A stretch of 64,000 nucleotides of DNA from Fimbriimonadia bacterium. Lineage in GTDB: Bacteria; Armatimonadota; Fimbriimonadia; Fimbriimonadales; Fimbriimonadaceae. The stretch spans positions 248,001 to 312,000 of the forward strand of contig JAUIKO010000002.1 in assembly GCA_030430755.1 (NCBI GenBank). The letters run 5' to 3'. The notes under the pieces were generated by a model, which worked only from the letters and a program-made list of their open reading frames with translations, made no database searches and was not told the DNA's origin. Below, piece after piece: positions 57,585 through 64,000 of this stretch; within the stretch, counting starts at the first letter, position 1, and each line of letters starts with the position of its first letter. Position numbers and translations under genes: made by a program.

Positions 57585-57908
57585 TTAAACAGTTGCTTCT
57601 GCTACAGTTTCTTCTTTTTTACTTGAAGTTGCTTTTTTAGTAGTCGATTTAGCAACTGCCTTAGTTGCAGTTTTCTTTTCATCTGATTTATCAGTTGTTT
57701 TCTTAGCAGTTGTTTTCTTAGTAGTTGCTTTCTTAGCAGTTGTTTTCTTAGCAACCACCTTAGCATCACTCACAGCTGACTTAGAAGTTTTAGATCCAGT
57801 CTTTGCTGAACCTCCCTTTTTGGCAGCAATTAATTCTTTAATTAATGCTTTAACATGTTTCTGTTTTCTATGTCTTGCTCTTCTTAACTCTTTATTTCTA
57901 ACTCTCAT
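57585..57908 (-). CDS. Histone H1-like Lys/Ala-rich protein
   Basis: A 107-residue strongly basic protein. The N-terminal 32 residues (RVRNKELRRARHRKQKHVK) are Arg/Lys-rich. From about 33 the chain is made of degenerate Ala-Lys-Lys-Thr repeats (KKTTAKKATTKKTTAKK). The repeats are mirrored in an 18-base DNA periodicity around 57690-57770. The composition resembles bacterial H1-like proteins such as chlamydial Hc2, which condense the nucleoid; this is an analogy, and a ribosome-associated role is also possible. It has its own terminator and lies between lgt and the sigma-28-type cluster. Confidence 0.7.
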   Translation of the reverse strand: MRVRNKELRRARHRKQKHVKALIKELIAAKKGGSAKTGSKTSKSAVSDAKVVAKKTTAKKATTKKTTAKKTTDKSDEKKTATKAVAKSTTKKATSSKKEETVAEATV

Positions 57909-58000
57909 AAGACCTATAACCCTTACATTTAAGATACCATAATCAGTAAGTATCCTAAATTTTAATTTTTAACATTCTTATCCAAGAAAAATTTTTTATG

Positions 58001-58771
58001 CTAATTTTTTCTTCTATATGTAAAAATGAATACTCCTAGTAGACCAAAAATCATCATACCCATGGCATATACTTGGGCATAAGAAAAATAATAGCTAAGT
58101 AAATGAACATAATCATTTGGTTCATTATATCTCCAGAACTCACTAATAAACCTACCGCTACCATATGCAAAAAGACTCCAAGAAAATGGAATCCCTAAAG
58201 GTAATAACGCACTCTTTTTAATAACTTTTTCTACTATCCACACCATGCTAACCATAGTAGCAGTAATGACTAAATCATATATTTGTGTTGGATACCTATG
58301 AGCACTATGTAAAAAGACACTCCATATTTCATTATTATTTACTGGAAGACCAAAACAACACCCATACATCAGGCACCCCAACCTACTAAATGCTAAACAA
58401 AGAACAGCAGGAGGAGCTATGGTATCCATGATGGACAAAAAGTGATATTTTTTTCTTTGCACCCAAATGAGTATGGTAATAAAACCACCAACCAGTCCAC
58501 CAAAACTCGTTAAGCCAGGTCTGAAAAAATACAACATTTCGGTTGGATTCTGACTGTAATAATCTCTTAAATCAAAGTAGTACCATAATCTTGCTCCAAT
58601 CAAACCGAACATAACTCCTAAAAAGCAAAGGTTTTCTATCTCATAAACATCTATGTCATACTTAACCGCTCTTGCTCTTATTAGCCAAAATCCTATCGCG
58701 CAGGATAATGCAGCTACTAACCCAAAAGATGTAATAGGCCAATTTCCTATTCTAATAATTTCTGGATACAT
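58001..58771 (-). CDS. lgt: Prolipoprotein diacylglyceryl transferase
   Basis: An inner-membrane enzyme that adds diacylglycerol to the lipobox cysteine of prolipoproteins. It has 256 residues and about seven membrane segments. Family motifs are the MYPEIIRIGNWPITSFGLV start, GARLWYYFDLRDYY, GLTSFGGLVGG, the signature SRLGCLMYGCCFGLP near 140, and RFISEFWR near the C-terminus. Its presence means lipoproteins are made. It is divergent from the frameshifted secreted gene. Confidence 0.95.
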   Translation of the reverse strand: MYPEIIRIGNWPITSFGLVAALSCAIGFWLIRARAVKYDIDVYEIENLCFLGVMFGLIGARLWYYFDLRDYYSQNPTEMLYFFRPGLTSFGGLVGGFITILIWVQRKKYHFLSIMDTIAPPAVLCLAFSRLGCLMYGCCFGLPVNNNEIWSVFLHSAHRYPTQIYDLVITATMVSMVWIVEKVIKKSALLPLGIPFSWSLFAYGSGRFISEFWRYNEPNDYVHLLSYYFSYAQVYAMGMMIFGLLGVFIFTYRRKN

Positions 58772-58845
58772 ACAACCTAGATTATATATTTTTTACTAAG
58801 AAAAAAGATAAATCACAAAAAAAACCTGATAATTTCACTGTTTTC

Positions 58846-58854
58846 TGTGGATAA
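58846..58854 (-). promoter_or_regulatory. Consensus DnaA box
   Basis: TGTGGATAA, the reverse complement of TTATCCACA, lies in the 106-base divergent gap before 58878. A single box without an AT-rich cluster of further boxes is not an origin, and may be chance or a regulatory DnaA site. Confidence 0.4.
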
Positions 58855-58877
58855 TTACTAAGAATTACGAGGATTAT

Positions 58878-60232
58878 ATGAAAGCTACAATACTATTATT
58901 CATCTGTATTCTTATCAATTTTACATCTTTTAAACAAATTACAGCAAAAGAACTTTATGGCTTGGGATATCCAGATTTATCTGAGATTAGCAATACCGAA
59001 AATGAGGAAAACTCTCATAATCGATATGAGATCGAACTTAAGTCAATGTCGAATTCAGGTGACATATTGTTTTTTCAAATAAAACCTTTAAACACCTTAA
59101 AAACAACCCTTTTTCAAATCGAAACTCCCAAAGATATTCTTGACTCACCATGCGTAGTAAAGCCATCCATGACTATGCATAATAGCGCCATCACAAATAA
59201 TACTATTCAAAACGATTATTCCATGATTAGGCATCATGATTTTGACAGTTATAGATTAGTCGCTAACTCTCATTCACCCATATTTGATTCTTTTACTCCT
59301 ATAGTTAATCCAGACATCCTCAGCGGTACAATTTCATACAAGGGTCAATTTGTTGGTATTAATTTCATAAATACTGAAGATTACGACCATGAATTATCAA
59401 GCAGTATTTTCATTAACAACTCAATTGATACAACAAAAGATAAACACGAGACTGTTTCTTTAAAGATAAAGATGATCATCAAATAGTTTCTATATCTTCA
59501 AAAGGAAAATCTCTCATCGGCTTTATTGGCTATCATGAACAACCTGTAATATGGGAAAAAGTAGATCAAGAGTATAAAAGGATTCAATACTTCTATCATC
59601 CAGTGAGACACAATCCTTTCAAAGTAATTGCCACTCCTAATCATCATAAAATCATCTGGAACTACACGGTTACTGATAATTCAACGAATAAGCCATTGAC
59701 CTGTTTCTATCTTATGGATAAAAGAAGTTGTACTAATCTATTTCCATCCATGCCATATACTATCCCCCCTTATTCTAGTCTCATATGCAACGGAATTACC
59801 CTTACCGGGGATTTTATTACTGGAACACATTACTTTAAAGACAACAACATTATCTTTGATAACAATTACAATATCGTTAATCATCAGTATAAAAAATCAT
59901 TTATAGGGATGGTTAAAAAAGATGCAATCAAAATTCTATACTTAGAAGATATCTTTAATGGCATCCATAAAACTCATAATTTATCTGATCAAATTCATGA
60001 TTTGGTACCAGAGTTTAAAAATTCTATTACATCTTTCCTATTCAAATACAAAGATAATAAAGATAAAACCATCCGGAACAAATGGACTTTTTTAACAGGA
60101 AATAAAATATTTACGAATAAATACGAGGATCTTTTTATAGTATCTGGAATAGGTAAAAATCCTGAAAACAAAATGGAACCCTATGTCATAAAAATGTCAT
60201 TACAATCTGTACGAGATTTTTGTAATAATTAA
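58878..60232 (+). CDS. Secreted protein split by a -1 frameshift
   Basis: Two open frames lie end to end: 58878-59486 (signal peptide 1-24, then an unknown domain) and a -1 frame open from about 59441 to 60232. Read together with a -1 slip at 59459-59465 they give about 451 continuous residues with no gap. The junction has the form X XXY YYZ (T TTA AAG) exactly in frame. Text on both sides is protein-like: an ISYKGQFVGI stretch before the slip recalls the SISSKGKSLIGFIG stretch after it. No family was recognised. It could be programmed frameshifting, a recent disabling mutation, or a sequencing error. GAGG lies just upstream of the ATG. Confidence 0.6.
59459..59465 (+). other. Candidate -1 slippery heptamer T TTA AAG
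   Basis: The zero-frame codons TCT TTA AAG place the heptamer in the exact phase for simultaneous -1 slippage to TTT AAA. After slippage the frame stays open to 60232, whereas the zero frame ends at TAG 59484-59486. A 10-base palindrome GATGATCATC follows 6 bases later. Confidence 0.5.
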
Positions 60233-60332
60233 TAAATACTAAAAAAATTGTATACTCTGCGAGTATCCTATAATATTCTATGGAAATCAACACATAATAG
60301 AATCAGGTAGTTCTTCTATAGGAAATCCGGAA

Positions 60333-61385
60333 ATGGTATTAAAAATATTCAAATATCTTTTATGTTTTATTTTTCTCATGATTAATCAGTGGATATCAGC
60401 AGGCTTAACATCTTTTGTAGAGCAAATTACTAAAACGGTAACTGCCAATATACCTCCTATAAAAACCGAACCAGAAGGTGTCTTCTGTAAACCACAAAAA
60501 AAAGACCAAGATATTGCATGGATCAAACTTACTGAAAAAGAACTTATTGAATATGTTAAAGACAAAAAAGTACTCATTATGATCCATGGGCTCATGGGTT
60601 ATCCAAACAATCTTACTATGTTATATAAATATCTACAAGAAGAAGTCCTGTCTAAACAAAAAAAAGAGAATCATGAACCTACTTTTGAAGCAATAATCTG
60701 CTATTTTTACAACACATATCCAGCTATAGATCGTATATCTGATTTATTTGCCACACAGACTAAAACCATTCTTAACAACAGTAAAAAAACATATCTCATT
60801 GCCCATAGCATGGGTGGACTCGTCTGTAGATATGCTTTAGAACAACTAGGTTTAGGGTTGCATATCAAACATCTAATAACTGTTGGTACTCCCCACATGG
60901 GTATACCTAAAGATGTCTTTTCATTACCTATGAGCTTTATGCCTAAAAATATACACTCCGTTAAAGACATGTATGCTGGAAATAAATTAACAGAAAAAGA
61001 AAGTCAATCTCCATTCCTTCAGAAATTAAACTCACAAGCATCAGAATATTATGAGAATGCCCATTATTATACTATTGCTGGAAATAAGTATTCTAATTAT
61101 AATGGTCTTACAGGAGTTGCTGTTAAAAAACTTTATAAAAATCTTGGAGATCCTTCTGAAGAAATCGATGGCATTGTTTCCGTAAATAGTGCACATGGGG
61201 AAGTATTAGAAAGTAAATCAAGAAGCTGGAAAGAAAATTCATCTCAACGCATTGTTCTTCCATTAAATCATTTTGGTATTATTGGAATTCCGAAAGAATT
61301 TGGTGGAGATTACTCTATGCAAGAACCATTATCCAATAATATTTCACACAACCAGATCAAATTATGGATTGAGACTTGGAAGTAA
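60333..61385 (+). CDS. Secreted alpha/beta-hydrolase (lipase-like), paralog 2
   Basis: A 350-residue lipase/esterase with a signal peptide (about 1-23). In order it has the oxyanion-type IMIHGLMGYP at 82-91, the nucleophile AHSMGG with S159, GTPHMGIP at 185-192, an acid D279 in IDGIVSVNSAH, and a histidine H313 in LPLNH. These match, block for block, the lipase at 12435-13625, so the two form a diverged paralog pair; this copy is shorter at the N-terminal side. It is 101 bases downstream of the frameshifted secreted gene on the same strand. Export and lipid hydrolysis are inferred. Confidence 0.85.
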   Translation: MVLKIFKYLLCFIFLMINQWISAGLTSFVEQITKTVTANIPPIKTEPEGVFCKPQKKDQDIAWIKLTEKELIEYVKDKKVLIMIHGLMGYPNNLTMLYKYLQEEVLSKQKKENHEPTFEAIICYFYNTYPAIDRISDLFATQTKTILNNSKKTYLIAHSMGGLVCRYALEQLGLGLHIKHLITVGTPHMGIPKDVFSLPMSFMPKNIHSVKDMYAGNKLTEKESQSPFLQKLNSQASEYYENAHYYTIAGNKYSNYNGLTGVAVKKLYKNLGDPSEEIDGIVSVNSAHGEVLESKSRSWKENSSQRIVLPLNHFGIIGIPKEFGGDYSMQEPLSNNISHNQIKLWIETWK

Positions 61386-61734
61386 ATTTTCTGGTTTTAA
61401 CTCTCAATCTATAGAATCAAACATCAAGTGAAATAATCACAAAAGACCTAAACTCATATTAAGAATTTATTGAATTATAATTCAAAAGAAGTTGGATTCT
61501 AGAACTACTTTTTACTGTATGATTTATATTTAAAAAAATAAGTGTTCAAAAATAAATATTCAATAATAAATTACAACTCTAGTTTCTTTAACAAATATTC
61601 AACGCAGACTTCATGCTTAGGCTTTCACGTCAAAAGATCTTAACTCTACGAGCAAGGCCTTCTGTGTTGAAATTAAAAGGCTTCTAGCATGCTTCATTGA
61701 ATAAAGCATGCTATCTCTGATTGTTATTTATATG
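61386..61734. other. Gap between lipase 2 and efp
   Basis: A 349-base stretch between convergent ends. The first 200 bases are AT-rich and featureless. A less AT-rich part (about 61600-61690) carries weak pairing (TTCAAC..CAGA with TCTG.GTTGAA). A hairpin at 61685-61713 is listed separately. No conserved RNA was recognised. Confidence 0.5.
61685..61713 (-). terminator. efp terminator hairpin
   Basis: TAGCATGCTT and AAGCATGCTA form a perfect 10-base stem with a 9-base loop, 22 bases past the efp stop. A short TTTT follows a few bases later on the minus strand. Confidence 0.6.
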
Positions 61735-62304
61735 TTATTTAATTTTTATCCGCTCTAGATAATCACCTGTACGCGTATCAACTTTTATTAAATCACCTTC
61801 TGAAATATGAAAGGGCACCTGAACAGTTGCACCTGTCTCTAATTTTGCAGGTTTACTACCACCACTTACCGTATCACCTTTGAACGCAGGATCCGTCTCA
61901 GCTACAAGTAGCTCTACGGTATTAGGCACTTCGTATCCAAGAACTTCTCCATCAGCCTCTAACGCAATAATTTCCATCTCCTCTTTTAAATACTTAGCTC
62001 CGTCGCCAATCTGTTCTTTAGTCACAGGAACTTGCTCATAAGAATCTAAATCCATTAATACCAGCTCTTTACCTTGCTGATACAGAAATTGCATTTTCTT
62101 TTTTTCTAAAAATGCTGGATCAACTTTTTCACCGGATCTAAATGTTTTTTCGATTACTGATCCAGTTTTAACTTTTTTAAGCTTAGTCCTAACAAAAGCT
62201 CCACCTTTTCCTGGTTTAACATGTTGGAATTCAATAATAGAATAAACGTCTTTGTCAAGATAAAAAGATATCCCGTTTTTAAAATCACTCGTATCTATTG
62301 CCAT
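61735..62304 (-). CDS. efp: Translation elongation factor P
   Basis: Relieves ribosome stalling at polyproline stretches. It has 189 residues and three β-barrel domains. The modified-loop region is VKPGKGGAFVRTKLK, with K33 the candidate modification site. The C-terminal domain has GATVQVPFHISEGDLIKVDTRTGDYLERI. No modification enzyme (epmA/B, ymfI or earP) is adjacent. It is divergent from the conserved hypothetical gene at 62477. Confidence 0.97.
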   Translation of the reverse strand: MAIDTSDFKNGISFYLDKDVYSIIEFQHVKPGKGGAFVRTKLKKVKTGSVIEKTFRSGEKVDPAFLEKKKMQFLYQQGKELVLMDLDSYEQVPVTKEQIGDGAKYLKEEMEIIALEADGEVLGYEVPNTVELLVAETDPAFKGDTVSGGSKPAKLETGATVQVPFHISEGDLIKVDTRTGDYLERIKIK

Positions 62305-62476
62305 AATATCTCCTGATTATTATCTCTATAAGATTAATAATACCGTTATATGAATCTGATAAAGATGCTATAAGGTATATGTTAGAGTCGGATGGGAACA
62401 ATTTAATCAGTTTATTTGTTAAATATAGTAATTATATGGAATTACATATTTTAAGAGAGATCGGAGGTTAAAAAAA

Positions 62477-62998
62477 ATGAAAAACAATTATATGCAAAAT
62501 GACGGTATTCATGAGTTATTCTTCAATGCTGTTCACAAGGCAGTTCAGTATAGAGTGCCTAATATTTCTACAGAACACATCGAAAAATATCTAACATCTC
62601 TCATGATTAATTTTTTACATACAGATAATATTTTTAAACTTAAAGATGAGTCTGGAAAACCTATATCAAGTGTTTCCGAAATGGTTCAAGAGGGTGATGT
62701 CATTCTCAACGCTGAATCATTTGAAACAGAAAGGAAAGTCCATAAGCACATTGGGGACTACATCCTCTTCTGGTCAGCTTTTTATCCAGAATTTTTGTCA
62801 CTATTAAAATCAAAACATATCACGGATACTATCATTAATTATACAGACCAAGGTAGAAAAAGCTACGATGTAGCAAGTACTTTCGACCATGCACCGTATA
62901 CAGAAGAAGCGCAAATCTTCAAAAATTTGAGCAATCACTTTGAAGATTATCAGGACTGCTTAAGTATTGCAAAAAACAACTTACCAAACTGGTGCTAA
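62477..62998 (+). CDS. Conserved hypothetical protein
   Basis: A 173-residue soluble helical protein with no signal peptide. Distinctive stretches are IFKLKDESGKPI, SVSEMVQEGDVI, then ERKVHKHIGDYILFWSAFYPEFL and DQGRKSYDVASTF. I recall similar proteins in diverse bacteria (pattern HKHIGD..LFW..YPE and QGK.SY..AS.F), but no function. A near-perfect GGAGG lies before the ATG. It is monocistronic, with a 14-base hairpin that starts inside the last codons. Confidence 0.75.
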   Translation: MKNNYMQNDGIHELFFNAVHKAVQYRVPNISTEHIEKYLTSLMINFLHTDNIFKLKDESGKPISSVSEMVQEGDVILNAESFETERKVHKHIGDYILFWSAFYPEFLSLLKSKHITDTIINYTDQGRKSYDVASTFDHAPYTEEAQIFKNLSNHFEDYQDCLSIAKNNLPNWC

Positions 62999-63025
62999 CA
63001 TCAAACTTAGATTGATGTTAGCACC
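62991..63025 (+). terminator. 14-bp hairpin overlapping a stop codon
   Basis: GGTGCTAACATCAA at 62991-63004 includes the TAA stop at 62996-62998 and pairs exactly with 63012-63025 around a 7-base loop. No T-run follows. Confidence 0.7.
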
Positions 63026-63094
63026 AGAAGAAATACTTATATATTGAAACTTGTTAATCTATAATATCATTATAAAAAGTTATTATAAATGAAA

Positions 63095-63121
63095 AGAGTC
63101 TGGGAAAGCTTCCCAGACTCT
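63095..63121 (-). terminator. Nucleotide translocase terminator
   Basis: The arms AGAGTCTGGGA and TCCCAGACTCT form an 11-base stem with a 5-base loop. TTTT follows on the minus strand. It lies 26 bases past the stop codon of the translocase. Confidence 0.85.
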
Positions 63122-63146
63122 AAATAATTAACCCATGAATATTAAA

Positions 63147-64000
63147 TTATTCTTCACTACCTGCTTCTTCATCGGTGACTTCTTCATCGGATTCTCCTGA
63201 TGAAGCTTTTTGTAAAAGAACGCTTAATCCTCCTACAGCAACCAACCAACCAAGAACAACAATAACCACTACAGGGAATAGGTATTGAGCAATGACATCA
63301 GTACTCGACTTAGAATCAACTCCTGAAGCAAACAAGAATGCTAACCCTAACTGGATCCAAGATCCAAGAGTTTTACCACCGCGTCCACCAATAACATCAA
63401 CAGCAGCCTTTCCTTTGGACTTTAGATCATCATCTAAAGGAATATATGCCATCTCTTTTGTTGAGTCGAATAATGAATATTTTGTTGCTTTACTTAAAAC
63501 ATTCTGTGCAGCACCCATATAAAATGCAAGCAACAGTGGCGTAATCTGTAAGAAATTAACTAAAGTTCCTACAAATGCAGTTTCACCAAACAGCAAGCAA
63601 ATAAAGAATACAAACGCTGTAACTGTAACTACGACTGGAGTTACAGATGCGGCTGTACGCCATTTACAATGTCTTAATACATACCCACCAGCTAAAGTGA
63701 AGAAGATTGTAAAAATACCTGTGAAGATAGAGAATGTACCCATAAAGTTTGTATATTCATATTCTGTTGGGAACACTTTACCAGCTTGCGCCTTCCAAGC
63801 CACTTCAATTAAGTTAATGGACATACCATATGCAAGAACTAAGATAGTAATAAATCCTAAATATCTAGAACTTAAAATAACTTGTAAACTTTCCCAGAAT
63901 CCAAGTTTTACTTTTTTCTTCTTAGGTTTCTTAACCATTGTTGGATCGTATAGCTTAGGATCTGTTAATACCTTTGTGCTTACATAATGGTAAAGATACA
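63147..64000 (-). CDS. Nucleotide (ATP/ADP-type) translocase, C-terminal part
   Basis: Partial gene: the frame stays open to the window edge, giving about 283 residues of an expected ~500. The visible part has about six hydrophobic segments. The upstream in-frame stretch YHYVSTKVLTDPKLYDPTMVKK corresponds to the YVLTDP region known in NTT proteins of Chlamydiae, Rickettsiales and plastids. Then come a Lys-rich loop, SSRYLGFITILVLAYGMSINLIEV, TKYSLFDSTKEMAYIPLD (a family hallmark) and DVIGGRGGKTLGSWIQ. It ends in an acidic tail. Such carriers import host ATP or other nucleotides; which one cannot be told from this part. An ATG at 63938 is internal, not the start. Confidence 0.93.
   Translation of the reverse strand, partial: YLYHYVSTKVLTDPKLYDPTMVKKPKKKKVKLGFWESLQVILSSRYLGFITILVLAYGMSINLIEVAWKAQAGKVFPTEYEYTNFMGTFSIFTGIFTIFFTLAGGYVLRHCKWRTAASVTPVVVTVTAFVFFICLLFGETAFVGTLVNFLQITPLLLAFYMGAAQNVLSKATKYSLFDSTKEMAYIPLDDDLKSKGKAAVDVIGGRGGKTLGSWIQLGLAFLFASGVDSKSSTDVIAQYLFPVVVIVVLGWLVAVGGLSVLLQKASSGESDEEVTDEEAGSEE

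Noticed and set aside
58846-58854. Replication origin at the DnaA box
   Set aside because: Only one consensus box was seen, with no dnaA/dnaN or cluster of boxes nearby.
61617-61709. 30-codon minus-strand frame (starts MLYSMKHARS) after efp
   Set aside because: Its first codons are the terminator hairpin itself; no ribosome binding site and no homology known to me.

Overview
The window (about 32 % GC by eye, standard genetic code) looks like the chromosome of an obligately intracellular, probably protist-associated, bacterium. The evidence is a nucleotide (ATP/ADP-type) translocase running off the right edge, a nucleoside-type ABC importer, single-copy housekeeping genes scattered without their usual operon partners, a 23S-5S rRNA operon with no 16S gene in front of it, and about ten proteins with signal peptides (leucine-rich repeats, two lipases, three kinase-like paralogs) that look like secreted or effector proteins. 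The phylum is uncertain. The long RpoC with an N-terminal insertion, the bifunctional phosphoglucose/phosphomannose isomerase, MqnE, a FliA/WhiG-type sigma factor and small conserved proteins remind me of deep terrabacterial lineages such as Armatimonadota, Eremiobacterota or Chloroflexota rather than Chlamydiota or Rickettsiales. That is inference from memory, not a phylogeny.

Layout. 0.2-12.1 kb (minus strand): rpoC, rpoB, a HExxH-type hydroxylase-like protein, transaldolase and a secreted DUF192-like protein. 12.4-24.3 kb: a secreted lipase, priA, an MFS transporter, a small conserved protein, kinase-like paralog 1, bifunctional PGI/PMI, a possible lipoprotein, an MmgE/PrpD protein and dUTPase. 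24.6-27.9 kb (minus): 5S and 23S rRNA with a processing stem and a consensus promoter. 28-37 kb: transketolase, a 1121-residue LRR protein, an unknown secreted protein, kinase-like paralog 2 and a secreted SLOG/LOG-like protein. 37.4-44.4 kb (minus): a probable operon cdsA-gltX-ABC importer (three genes)-rnhB-yraN. 44.6-47.4 kb: a fused accDA, a second LRR protein and cspA. 47.6-51.4 kb (minus): rsmE, prmA, dnaJ, an omega subunit with an acidic tail, and ruvC. 51.5-55.4 kb: mqnE, an ECF sigma factor with an anti-sigma-like partner, and kinase-like paralog 3. 55.4-58.8 kb (minus): a 72-bp tandem-repeat array, fliA/whiG-type sigma, a small membrane protein, a histone-H1-like Lys/Ala protein and lgt. 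58.9-64 kb: a secreted protein split by a -1 frameshift exactly at a slippery heptamer, a second lipase, efp, a conserved hypothetical protein, and the C-terminal part of the nucleotide translocase.

How it fits together. Transaldolase, transketolase and PGI/PMI show retained sugar-phosphate metabolism. The nucleotide translocase and nucleoside importer point to import of host nucleotides. AccDA, CdsA and Lgt serve membrane and lipoprotein synthesis. The sigma-28-type factor close to an H1-like protein resembles, at the level of gene content, the developmental regulators and nucleoid-condensing proteins of chlamydiae; this is an analogy only. I saw no tRNA gene, insertion sequence, prophage or CRISPR array. 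The strongest candidates for something undescribed are the three-member secreted kinase-like family, the frameshifted secreted protein, the HNxxH hydroxylase-like protein and the 72-bp repeat array.
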